The notes under the pieces are model-generated. The model made no database searches. It was not told the origin of the DNA and worked only from the letters and a program-made list of their open reading frames with translations. A DNA stretch of 16,342 nt from Rhodoferax sp. Its GTDB lineage: Bacteria > Pseudomonadota > Gammaproteobacteria > Burkholderiales > Burkholderiaceae_C. Shown piece after piece: positions 7,773 to 14,730 of this stretch. Numbering within the stretch: the first letter of the stretch is position 1; each line of letters starts with the position of its first letter. Where the stretch lies: positions 1 to 16,342 of the forward strand of contig JAUXQA010000192.1 in assembly GCA_030683195.1 (NCBI GenBank). The letters are read 5' to 3'. A program made the position numbers and the translations under genes.

Positions 7773-7956
7773 CAATCTCGTTAAGCGGGGCTCGCAGCAA
7801 CGCTAAAAAATACAAGGAGCCATGAGCGAATGGTTTGCCTGCTGTGCAAAAAAACGGCCGTGATGCATTCGGAGTGAATTGTGGCACCACAGAGTGGAGT
7901 TTCTGCAGCCTTTGATGCGGGCAATGACTCGCCGGCCACTGGCCTCGCTATTTGCC

Positions 7957-7979
7957 TACAATGATCTCATTGCAATCAT
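7957..7979 (+). promoter_or_regulatory. Probable promoter -10 and autoregulatory operator of the toxin-antitoxin operon
   Basis: TACAAT (7957-7962) is a good -10 hexamer; I see no clear -35. It is overlapped by the perfect inverted repeat CAATGA-tc-TCATTG (7959-7972), and a second pair of half-sites, ATGAT (7961-7965) and ATCAT (7975-7979), is interleaved with it. Ribbon-helix-helix antitoxins of the FitA/VapB type typically bind such palindromes and repress their own operon, alone or as the toxin complex. The site ends 13 bases before the antitoxin ATG. Confidence 0.6.
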
Positions 7980-7992
7980 CAGGAGCCTGTGC

Positions 7993-8244
7993 ATGAGCAG
8001 TATTACCGTTCGAAACCTCGACGAGGCTGTCAAAAACTGTTTGCGTGTGCGGGCTGCCCAGCATGGCTGGTCCATGGAGCAAGAGGTGCGGCTCATTCTT
8101 CAGCAAGCGGTGGCTCCGATGCAGGCGGGGCAGGTCAGCTTTGCTGAGCGCGTGAATCGTCGGTTCGCGGGTCTGCAAGTCGAGTCCCTGCCGATTCCAG
8201 AGCGCCAGAGTGCACGCACGCCACCAGCCTTTGACCCTTCATGA
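7993..8244 (+). CDS. FitA/VapB-type ribbon-helix-helix antitoxin
   Basis: An 83-residue antitoxin. The N-terminal half is a ribbon-helix-helix DNA-binding unit: strand SSITVRNLD, then two helices ending EQEVRLILQQAV, very close to the FitA pattern (ITIRNL...EAEIRLIL). The C-terminal part has RRFAGLQVESLPIPERQ and a short proline-rich tail RTPPAFD, the segment that in FitAB complexes threads into the toxin active site. The ATG at 7993 has AGGAG (7981-7985) seven bases upstream and gives the family length; the longer upstream extension in the same frame is rejected. The last codon and stop overlap the toxin start (ATGA, 8241-8244), so the two are translationally coupled. It probably represses the operon through the palindrome just upstream. 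Confidence 0.92.
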   Translation: MSSITVRNLDEAVKNCLRVRAAQHGWSMEQEVRLILQQAVAPMQAGQVSFAERVNRRFAGLQVESLPIPERQSARTPPAFDPS

Positions 8245-8684
8245 GCCAGGGCTTTCTACTGGATACGAATGTGCTGTCTGAACTGATGCGGGAGCAACCT
8301 GCCGCTGCTGTGCTGAGCTGGTTTAGCCATAACTCGTTGGCCAGCATGCAGACCAGCACCATCACCCAAGCCGAAATCCTCACGGGTATTGCGTTGTTGC
8401 CCGCAGGCAAGCGCCGCACGGCTCTTGCCTTGGCCGCCGAGCAGATGTTTGAGGAAGACTTTGCGGGGCTCTGTCTCGCGTTTGAGGCCGCAGCAGCCAA
8501 AAATTATGCCGTGATCGTGGCGGCCCGGATGCGGCAAGGGCATCCCATTTCGACCGAAGATGCGCAAATTGCAGCCATTGCACTGGCTGCCGGGCTCATT
8601 GTGGTCACCCGCAATACCAAAGACTTTGACAACATTGCTGACCTGCTTTTGGTGAATCCCTGGCAAGACGCTGCATCCCATTAG
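8241..8684 (+). CDS. FitB/VapC-type PIN-domain ribonuclease toxin
   Basis: A 147-residue PIN-domain toxin. The acidic metal-binding residues are in place: Asp8 in FLLDTNVLSE, Glu45 in ITQAEILTGI, Asp107 in PISTEDAQIAAIA, with Asp128 in the VVTRNTKDFD segment. PIN toxins are Mg2+-dependent endoribonucleases, many of which cut tRNA or rRNA to stop translation. The start ATG overlaps the antitoxin stop by four bases. Its own stop codon (TAG, 8682-8684) overlaps the stop of the convergent nuclease gene (TAA on the - strand, 8681-8683), so there is no room for a terminator between them. No frameshift or lost catalytic residue is seen, so the toxin should be active. Its RNA target cannot be predicted here. 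Confidence 0.94.
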   Translation: MSQGFLLDTNVLSELMREQPAAAVLSWFSHNSLASMQTSTITQAEILTGIALLPAGKRRTALALAAEQMFEEDFAGLCLAFEAAAAKNYAVIVAARMRQGHPISTEDAQIAAIALAAGLIVVTRNTKDFDNIADLLLVNPWQDAASH

Positions 8685-9469
8685 TCGCTTGCATCCACCC
8701 GGTGCTGCATTGAGATCATCCGCCAGGTCAGCCCAAGTGGCGTGTCGGTCTTGAAGGACACCAGTTTGCGGGAAAGCCGCAGCATCTCGATGCCTTGGCG
8801 CAAATTGGCTCCCACTTGCCCCTCCACCTTGTCGGCGTTGGAGATCACCCGGTCGAGGTGGCCGTGGATGCGAAGCAGGCCGGCGGCGGTCTTGCTGCCC
8901 ACCTTGGGCACACCCGGTATGCCGTCCACGGCGTCGCCCATGAGGGCCAGCAGGTCACCCATCTGGGCGGGTTTGACGCCGAATTTCTCCAGCACATAGG
9001 CCTCGTCACGCCAGGTGCTTTTGAAGTGGTCGTAAATGCACACCTGGTCGTTGAGCAGCTGCAAGAAGTCCTTGTCGGTCGACACAATGATGACCCGCTG
9101 AGAGTTGGCAGCGCACCATTTTTCAGCCAGAGTGGCAATGGCGTCATCCGCTTCGATGCCCTCGATGGCAATCGAGTGCAGGCCCAGGTTCTGCAAGCCA
9201 TGCTGGATGGCTGGCAGGGCCTCCCGCAGGGGTTGCGGCATGGGTTTGCGGTGGGCTTGGTAAGGCGCATAGAGGTCGTGCTTCCAGGTGCGGCCCCCAT
9301 GGTCAAACACCGCTACGGCGTGGGTCGGGTTGTGGGTTTTAAGGGCGCGTTTGAAGGAGGCCAGGCTGGAGGCGAGGGTGTCTGCGATCTTGGCATCGTC
9401 TTCCAGCCCAGGAACCGCTTCGTGGATACGCCGGATGATGTTCAGCGCATCAAGAATCAATAGAGCCAT
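8681..9469 (-). CDS. 5'-3' exonuclease / flap endonuclease (PolI 5'-nuclease family, Xni-like)
   Basis: A 262-residue structure-specific nuclease of the FEN family, with no polymerase part. The opening LLILDALNIIRRIH closely matches E. coli Xni (ExoIX). Metal ligands are visible at Asp7, Asp56 (VAVFDHGG), Glu106/Asp108/Asp109 (EGIEADDA), Asp132/Asp134 (STDKDFLQLL) and Asp179/Asp182 (GDAVDGIPGV). The helix-hairpin-helix follows (GIPGVPKVGSKTAAGLL, 183-199), and the arch-region lysine/arginine cluster is YQAHRKPMP. It would cut 5' flaps during repair or Okazaki-fragment maturation. The helicase gene ends seven bases upstream, so the two are almost surely one transcript. Only a weak SD is present, consistent with translational coupling. 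It differs from E. coli Xni in keeping acidic residues that Xni has lost. Confidence 0.92.
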   Translation of the reverse strand: MALLILDALNIIRRIHEAVPGLEDDAKIADTLASSLASFKRALKTHNPTHAVAVFDHGGRTWKHDLYAPYQAHRKPMPQPLREALPAIQHGLQNLGLHSIAIEGIEADDAIATLAEKWCAANSQRVIIVSTDKDFLQLLNDQVCIYDHFKSTWRDEAYVLEKFGVKPAQMGDLLALMGDAVDGIPGVPKVGSKTAAGLLRIHGHLDRVISNADKVEGQVGANLRQGIEMLRLSRKLVSFKTDTPLGLTWRMISMQHRVDASD

Positions 9470-9476
9470 GGTGTGA

Positions 9477-12023
9477 TCATGCTGGTTTTAAATATTTAAT
9501 AGCATCTGAGGCAATGGATACGCCGGCTGGAGTGCCCAAAGGCGCCAAAATTGCCGCCAGGTCCGCTGCATCAAATTTGGTTGCGCCAGCGCCGTCGTGG
9601 CCCAGCACACTGTTGGTCAGCGCCAGTTTTCGGGCCTGCAACTCCAGCATGCGCTCCTCAATGCTGCCCTGCACCACCAGCTTGTATACAAACACCGGCT
9701 GATCCTGGCCGATGCGGTGGGCGCGCGCGGTAGCTTGTTCCTCCACGGCGGGGTTCCACCACGGGTCCATGTGGATCACGGTGTCGGCGGCGGTGAGGTT
9801 CAGGCCGAGGCCGCCAGCTTTCAGGCTGATCAACAACACGGGGACCTCTTGCGCCTGAAAACGCTGCACCACGCTGGCGCGCGCGGGGGACGGGGTCTGG
9901 CCGGTCAGGCTGAGAAAGGGCAGTTTCAGCATCTGCAGCTGCTCTGCAATCAGCTCCAGCAGCTCGGTGAACTGCGAGAACACAAGCACGCGGCGCCCCT
10001 CAGCTACCAGTTCCGGCAGCAGGTCGCCCAGCAGTTCCAGCTTGGCGCGTTCCATGCCGGGCGAGGGCTTGTTGCCTTTGACCAGATGCGGGTCGCAACA
10101 GACCTGGCGCAGCTTGAGTAGCGCATCCAGAATGGTGATTTGCGCGCCCTTGAAACTCTGGCGCTGCAGCACGCGGCGCACCTGTACATCGGCGGCCACC
10201 CGCACGCTCTCATACAGCTCGCGCTGCTGGCCTTGCAATTGCACACGCTGGATGACCTCGGTGCGCGGGGGCAGTTCGCTGGCCACGTCCTGCTTGCGCC
10301 GGCGCAATATGAAGGGGCGCACGCGCTGGGCCAGCAGGGCCGCGCGCAGGGTTTCGCCGTTTTCCTCAATGGGCTTGCGCCAGCGCACGGCAAACTGGCG
10401 CGCGTCGCCCAGAAAGCCGGGCATCAGCCAGTCAAACTGCGCCCACAGTTCGCCCAGGTGGTTTTCCATGGGCGTGCCGGTCAGGCACAGGCTGTGGCGG
10501 GTTTGGAGGCGACGCAGTGCGCGGGCGCTGCGGCCGCTGGCGTTTTTGACCATCTGCGCTTCGTCCAGGATCACCAGGTGAAAGCGCTGTGCAGCCAGCG
10601 CGTCCATATCGCGCCACAAGAGCGGGTAGGTGGTCAGCACCAGATCGTGATCCGGCATCTGGGCAAACAGACCTTCGCGCTGTGGCCCTTGCAGGGTCAG
10701 CAGGCGCAAACCCGGGGCCATGCGCTGCGCCTCCAATTGCCAGTTGAAGATCAGGGAGGTGGGTAGCACCACCAACACCGGCAGGTCGAGCCGCCCGGCG
10801 TGTTTTTCAATCAGCACATGGGCTAGGGCTTGCGCGGTTTTGCCCAGGCCCATGTCGTCGGCCAGAATGCCGCCCAGGCTGTGCACGCGCAGGTATTGCA
10901 GCCAGGCCACGCCTTCGAGCTGGTAGGGGCGCAGTTGCACGTGCAGGCCCTCGGGTGCGGCAACAAACTGCGGTGTGCCTGTGGTGCTCAATCGTTTGGC
11001 CAAGGTGGCCAGGCCCAGGTCGCCCTCCAACTGCCAGGCGTTGTGCAGCCCGACGCGGTGGGTGTCCAGCAGGCTGGTACGCAGGGCATCGAGCCGGCGG
11101 GCTTCCCAGGCACCCAGGCGCAGCGCACCCTGGTTTTGGGGTCGGTTCGGGTCGGTCAGCAGGTCCAGCATCGCGCTGACGATGGCTTTGAGTGGGGCGG
11201 TCGGCGCGTCGATGCGCTTGCCACCGGGCGCGCGCAAAGATATCAGGGTCAGGTCGTCGATAGCGGCGATCTTCGCCGCGTTGAGCCAGCGGGCGTCGCG
11301 GCGCAGCAGATCGGCCAGCATCGGGGCCAGGTCCAGCGTCTGGCCGTCGATGTCGATGCCCAGGCTCAGCAGCCAGGCTCCTTCGCGCGCGGGCAGGTGC
11401 AGCTTCTCTACACCCCGCTCGGGCTTGACCAGCGGGCTATTCAGTTCCTTGCCCAGCACCTCGCCGGTGTCCGGGCTCACCACCAGCCGCCAGCGTTCCA
11501 CTGCCACGCTCTCATGGGCAAAGCCGGCTTGCACCACCACCGACCAGCCTTTTGCCTGCAGTTTTGGGATTTGATCGGCCCAGAAGTCGCCAAAGAATTC
11601 TTCTTGGGGGAGCGTCCACACGGCGCCCAGCGCCGGACTGTACTCCGGGCTGCGCCACTGAAACGTGCTTTTTTCCAGAGGAACAAAGCCCATGTCCCAT
11701 ACCCGATCCATGGCGTCGGCTTCGGCCGCCAAGTCGCGCTGCATGTGAACCACCGGGCCGCCGGTGTCATGCAAGTCTTGAATCGCTGGGGGCCGCTTGT
11801 TCAGGATGGAGGTGGGCGCCGGCGTGTGCCAACTGTCGCCTGCATCGGTCTGGTAGGTCCAGTCGAAATGGGCCACCGTGACGCTGTCACCCCGGGGGCC
11901 GAGTTTGCCCTGGGGCTTGAGGCCCAGCAGCCCATCGCCCCGATCCAGGGTTTGCAAGGTGATGCGTGGGCGAAAGATGCCGATGGCACGGCCCGCCGCC
12001 GCCTGCGAGAGACCTGTTGACAC
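9477..12023 (-). CDS. SNF2-family DEAD/DEAH-box helicase (ATP-dependent translocase)
   Basis: An 848-residue double-stranded-DNA translocase of the SNF2/Rad54 type. About 360 N-terminal residues have no motif I can name and no SWIM zinc finger, unlike many bacterial SNF2 proteins. The motor is complete: Q-motif region LRPYQLEGVAWL (364-375), Walker A ILADDMGLGKT (386-396), Walker B DEAQ (487-490), motif III LTGTPMEN (514-521), the linker FILRRRKQDV (571-580), motif V LISLKAGGLGLNLTAAD (731-747) and motif VI QATARAHRIGQ (763-773). The start is a GTG at 12023, the first possible start after an in-frame stop at 12060-12062. It lies one base after the DUF4198 stop and has no SD, so re-initiation by terminating ribosomes is likely. 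A flap endonuclease gene follows after seven bases, suggesting joint work in DNA repair, recombination or removal of bound proteins. Confidence 0.93.
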   Translation of the reverse strand: MSTGLSQAAAGRAIGIFRPRITLQTLDRGDGLLGLKPQGKLGPRGDSVTVAHFDWTYQTDAGDSWHTPAPTSILNKRPPAIQDLHDTGGPVVHMQRDLAAEADAMDRVWDMGFVPLEKSTFQWRSPEYSPALGAVWTLPQEEFFGDFWADQIPKLQAKGWSVVVQAGFAHESVAVERWRLVVSPDTGEVLGKELNSPLVKPERGVEKLHLPAREGAWLLSLGIDIDGQTLDLAPMLADLLRRDARWLNAAKIAAIDDLTLISLRAPGGKRIDAPTAPLKAIVSAMLDLLTDPNRPQNQGALRLGAWEARRLDALRTSLLDTHRVGLHNAWQLEGDLGLATLAKRLSTTGTPQFVAAPEGLHVQLRPYQLEGVAWLQYLRVHSLGGILADDMGLGKTAQALAHVLIEKHAGRLDLPVLVVLPTSLIFNWQLEAQRMAPGLRLLTLQGPQREGLFAQMPDHDLVLTTYPLLWRDMDALAAQRFHLVILDEAQMVKNASGRSARALRRLQTRHSLCLTGTPMENHLGELWAQFDWLMPGFLGDARQFAVRWRKPIEENGETLRAALLAQRVRPFILRRRKQDVASELPPRTEVIQRVQLQGQQRELYESVRVAADVQVRRVLQRQSFKGAQITILDALLKLRQVCCDPHLVKGNKPSPGMERAKLELLGDLLPELVAEGRRVLVFSQFTELLELIAEQLQMLKLPFLSLTGQTPSPARASVVQRFQAQEVPVLLISLKAGGLGLNLTAADTVIHMDPWWNPAVEEQATARAHRIGQDQPVFVYKLVVQGSIEERMLELQARKLALTNSVLGHDGAGATKFDAADLAAILAPLGTPAGVSIASDAIKYLKPA

Positions 12024-12024
12024 C

Positions 12025-12882
12025 TTAGCGTGGCAGGGCGGGCTGCGGCACGCTGAAGGTCAAATTTCCCCACAGGCTGTCCCAGTCAATACCCTGCACT
12101 CCCACGGCGGGCACCATGTGCACCACGCTCACCATCCAGCCGCCAGCGTAGGGCAGGTTGAATGTCACGGCGCCCGCAAGTGTGGTGGTGGCCCGGATGA
12201 TCAGCGTTTGCCCGTCACGTTTGTGCCAGGCCCGGACCAAGGCGCCGGCCAGAGGTTGGTCGTCAAACAGCACCCTCACACCCAGCGCCTCGCCGGGTTG
12301 CAGCTTCAGCGGGTCGTTCAGCAGCATCACTTCCAGCCGCTGGCCCACGCGCTGCGCGTAGGTGGCATCGGCTGGGGTGGATGTGAGCGTGCTGCTGGCC
12401 GGGCTGACCTGGATCAGTGTCTTGATATGCCGGCGAAAGCGCTCGCGCCCGGGGGTCTGGTCGACCCCGGCAGCCTCACGCTGGCGTTGCACAAAGTCCA
12501 GGCCTTCTTCGCGCAGGTAGGCGTGAAACTTCTCGGCGGGCAGTTCCAGGTTGATCGGCTGGCTGTCAAAGGCCAGCAGGTGGGTGCCCGGGGTGCCGAG
12601 CGGCAGGCCCAGATCGCCCACCGGTTGGCGGGCCGGCAGCAGGGCACGCAAATCCTCGCGACCTGTGGCGGTGTAGCGCTGAAATGATGCCGCTTTGGGA
12701 GCGGAGAAACCCACCAGCTCCCCCTCGAAATACTCGCCCACTTCCAGCACCAGCGGTGCTGTGCTGCCCAGTGGCAGCGGGTTGGGCAGCGGCTTGAACC
12801 AGTATTCATGGGCTTGCAGCGGTGCCCCGGTGCACAGGGCCAGCAGCAGGGCAAGTGGTTTGGCGTAGAGCTTGGTTGTCAT
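12025..12882 (-). CDS. DUF4198-family secreted protein
   Basis: A 285-residue exported protein. Residues 1-24 form a signal peptide (TTKLYAKPLALLLALCTGA, cleavage after LQA). The mature chain begins HEYWFKPLP, with the His-x-x-Trp opening usual for DUF4198, and continues with VLEVGEYFEGE. The C-terminal half reads as a beta-sandwich with GEALGVRVLFDDQPLAGALV, TLIIRATTTLAGAVTFNLPYAGGW and VVHMVP. DUF4198 proteins are periplasmic and often linked to Ni/Co or other metal uptake, but that link is not supported by the neighbours here. I chose the ATG at 12882 because it gives a clean signal peptide; longer in-frame starts lack ribosome sites. It is the first gene of a unit that continues into the helicase one base after its stop, an unexpected pairing of an envelope protein with DNA enzymes. 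Confidence 0.85.
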   Translation of the reverse strand: MTTKLYAKPLALLLALCTGAPLQAHEYWFKPLPNPLPLGSTAPLVLEVGEYFEGELVGFSAPKAASFQRYTATGREDLRALLPARQPVGDLGLPLGTPGTHLLAFDSQPINLELPAEKFHAYLREEGLDFVQRQREAAGVDQTPGRERFRRHIKTLIQVSPASSTLTSTPADATYAQRVGQRLEVMLLNDPLKLQPGEALGVRVLFDDQPLAGALVRAWHKRDGQTLIIRATTTLAGAVTFNLPYAGGWMVSVVHMVPAVGVQGIDWDSLWGNLTFSVPQPALPR

Positions 12883-12885
12883 GGG

Positions 12886-12906
12886 CCCAGAGCTTAACAA
12901 GCTGGG
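12886..12906. promoter_or_regulatory. Inverted repeat in the 54-base divergent gap between the DUF4198 and AEC genes
   Basis: AGCTT-aac-AAGCT (12891-12903) is a perfect repeat, extended by CCC/GGG outside a two-base bulge. It lies in the only sequence available for two divergent promoters. No convincing -35/-10 pair could be assigned. It could be an operator shared by both genes or a leader hairpin on the DUF4198 message. Confidence 0.3.
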
Positions 12907-12936
12907 AGTCATGCGAAAAGCAGGACAATCGACGCC

Positions 12937-13902
12937 GTGCTGCAAATCTTCTTCATTACCTTCCCCTTTTTTGCTCTGGTGCTCTGCGGTTATCTGGCCG
13001 CGCGCCGGCGCATGTTGCCGCTGGAGGCTATTCCCGGCTTGAACAGTTTTGTGCTGTTTTTTGCGCTGCCCTGCATGCTGTACCGGTTTGGGGCGTCCAC
13101 GCCGATTGCTCAGCTGCTGGATGCCAGCGTGTTTTTCACGTGGTTGCTGTGTGCGCTGGTCATGGTGGGGTTTGCGGTGGCCATCAGCCTGAACCGGCGC
13201 ATCGGCTGGAACGACGCGTCCTTTGGCGCGCTGGTGGCGGCTTTTCCCAACACGGGTTTCATGGGCGTGCCGCTGCTGGTGGCTTTACTCGGGGCCCAGG
13301 CCGCAGGGCCGATCATCGTGACCATTGTGGTGGACATGGTGATCACCACCTCGCTGTGCATTGCGCTGTCGCGGCTGGACGGTGCCGATGAGCACGGCGC
13401 CAGCAAGGCGGTCAAAAATGCGCTCAAGGGGGTGGTGGCCAACCCCATGCCGTGGTCGATTTTGCTGGGTGGTGTGGCCTCGGCTGTGAGTCTGGAGTTG
13501 CCAGCGCCCGTGGCCAAAACCGTAGGCTTGCTGGCCGATTCGGCTTCACCCGTTGCCCTGTTCACCATTGGCGCGGTGCTGGCGCGCTCCCAGATGCTGG
13601 CCGCCCTGCACAGCCATGCACCCATGCGTATGAGCGACTACGTACCAATGGCTGCGCTCAAGCTGTTTTTGCACCCGCTCCTGGTGCTGCTGGTGGGCGC
13701 TGGCGCGATCAGTCTGGGCGTGCCGCTGGACCGCTTTGCGTTTACCGTGATGGTGCTTGTCGCGGCCCTGCCGAGTGCCAGCAATGTGTCCTTGTTGGCC
13801 GAGCGCTTTGGCGCAGACAACGGCCGAATTGCCCGCATCATTCTGGTGTCCACGGCTGCGGCCTTCGTGACCTTCACGGTGGCTGTGGCGCTGGTGCGCT
13901 AG
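12937..13902 (+). CDS. AEC-family (auxin efflux carrier-type) membrane transporter
   Basis: A 321-residue inner-membrane carrier with about ten hydrophobic segments in two halves. Family marks are the opening LQIFFITFPFFALVLCGYLA, NSFVLFFALPCMLYRFG (36-52), the conserved FPNTGFMGVPLLVAL (103-117), and in the second half SPVALFTIGAVLA and VLVAALPSASNVSLLAERFG. Bacterial AEC members move small organic acids such as malate or malonate, though most have no known substrate. The start is a GTG at 12937, which matches the family's usual M-L-Q-I opening; AGGA lies 11 bases upstream, a rather long spacing. It is divergent from the DUF4198 gene and convergent with the TauE/SafE gene, whose stop is 11 bases away. 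A role in organic-acid export or uptake is inferred from the family only. Confidence 0.92.
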   Translation: MLQIFFITFPFFALVLCGYLAARRRMLPLEAIPGLNSFVLFFALPCMLYRFGASTPIAQLLDASVFFTWLLCALVMVGFAVAISLNRRIGWNDASFGALVAAFPNTGFMGVPLLVALLGAQAAGPIIVTIVVDMVITTSLCIALSRLDGADEHGASKAVKNALKGVVANPMPWSILLGGVASAVSLELPAPVAKTVGLLADSASPVALFTIGAVLARSQMLAALHSHAPMRMSDYVPMAALKLFLHPLLVLLVGAGAISLGVPLDRFAFTVMVLVAALPSASNVSLLAERFGADNGRIARIILVSTAAAFVTFTVAVALVR

Positions 13903-13913
13903 ATCTCAAAAAC

Positions 13914-14720
13914 TCAGAACTTCACCCACTCAAACGCCCTGGCGAGCATCAATACCGCTACCATCAGCGTGAACCAGGCAAAGGCCTGTTGCAGGCGCCT
14001 TGCATCCAGTTTGCCCGCAACCAACCGCCCCAGCAGCAGGGCCACCACCGCACCCAGCGCAAATGGCTGCGCAATGTGCCAGGGCAGCGACCCCTGCATG
14101 GCCGCTGCTGTGACTCCGCTCACCGAAACCAAGGCAATCACGGCCAGGGAGGTCACCTGAATGCTGCGCGCGTCCAGATCGGTGTAGCGCGTGAGCGCGG
14201 GCACGATCACAAAACCGCCACCCACCCCCAGCAGACCACTCATCAAGCCGGAGACTAAACCGGTACCTGCCAACGCCCGGGCGCAGGGGCGCGTCCATGT
14301 CAGCCGGTGGTCACTGGGGCTCACGTGGCACGGCACGCTGACGGGGTCGATGTCCTGCGGTGCCCGCCGCTTCAGGATGCGCCAGGCGCTGTAGATCAGG
14401 ACGAGTGCAAAGGCGCCGAGCAATGGGCGGTTGGGGATGTAGCGGGCCAGCAGCACGCCCAAAGGCGCCATCAGCATGCCCATGGCGCCTATCAATGCCG
14501 CTGCACGGTAGCGAACAATGCCCTGGCGCAGGCCCAGCACGGCGCCCAGTGCGGAAGCCAGGCCCACGGCCACTAAGCCCACCGGGGCCGCTTGCTGCAC
14601 CGGCAAGTGCAGCCCAAAAACCAGCAAGGGTATGGCCAGCACGCCACCGCCAGCCCCGGTCAGGGCGAGTACCAGCCCGATGACCGCCCCCAGCGCCACG
14701 GTCACCATCCAGGTATCCAT
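13914..14720 (-). CDS. TauE/SafE-family (DUF81) sulfite/sulfonate exporter
   Basis: A 268-residue inner-membrane protein with about eight hydrophobic segments and the internal duplication of the family. The paired glycine motifs LTGAGGGVLAIP (20-31) and LLGVGGGFVIVP (163-174) open the two halves. A basic, hydrophilic loop (about 117-148) separates them. Family members export sulfite, sulfoacetate or related anions. It begins 10 bases after the stop of the persulfide dioxygenase-like gene on the same strand, so it probably expels the sulfite that enzyme makes. The ATG has no strong SD, which fits translational coupling. Its stop is 11 bases from the convergent AEC gene, leaving no room for a stem-loop terminator. 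Substrate is inferred from family and neighbour. Confidence 0.92.
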   Translation of the reverse strand: MDTWMVTVALGAVIGLVLALTGAGGGVLAIPLLVFGLHLPVQQAAPVGLVAVGLASALGAVLGLRQGIVRYRAAALIGAMGMLMAPLGVLLARYIPNRPLLGAFALVLIYSAWRILKRRAPQDIDPVSVPCHVSPSDHRLTWTRPCARALAGTGLVSGLMSGLLGVGGGFVIVPALTRYTDLDARSIQVTSLAVIALVSVSGVTAAAMQGSLPWHIAQPFALGAVVALLLGRLVAGKLDARRLQQAFAWFTLMVAVLMLARAFEWVKF

Positions 14721-14730
14721 GAGCAGCAGT

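Noticed and set aside
7122..7784. 220-codon + strand frame antisense to egtB
   Set aside because: EgtB iron ligands and FGE domain are intact on the other strand; the + frame shows no domain.
7822..7863. 13-codon micro-ORF (MSEWFACCAKKRP) after AAGGAG
   Set aside because: The SD lies only two bases before the ATG, which is too close for normal initiation, and there is no sign of conservation to judge from. It may be chance in the egtB-antitoxin gap.
7879..7992. Longer antitoxin start upstream of 7993
   Set aside because: It would place the promoter palindrome inside the coding region, and the ATG at 7993 has an ideal SD and family length.
10830..12020. 396-codon open frame antisense to the helicase gene
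   Set aside because: It mirrors the helicase codons, is rich in Q, G, A and H as expected for the reverse of GC-rich coding DNA, and has no motif. The helicase has a complete motor in the other strand.
13452..14258. 268-codon + strand open frame spanning the ends of the AEC and TauE/SafE genes
   Set aside because: It crosses two convergent genes with clear families and has a low-complexity Q/R/H/G composition typical of a shadow frame.
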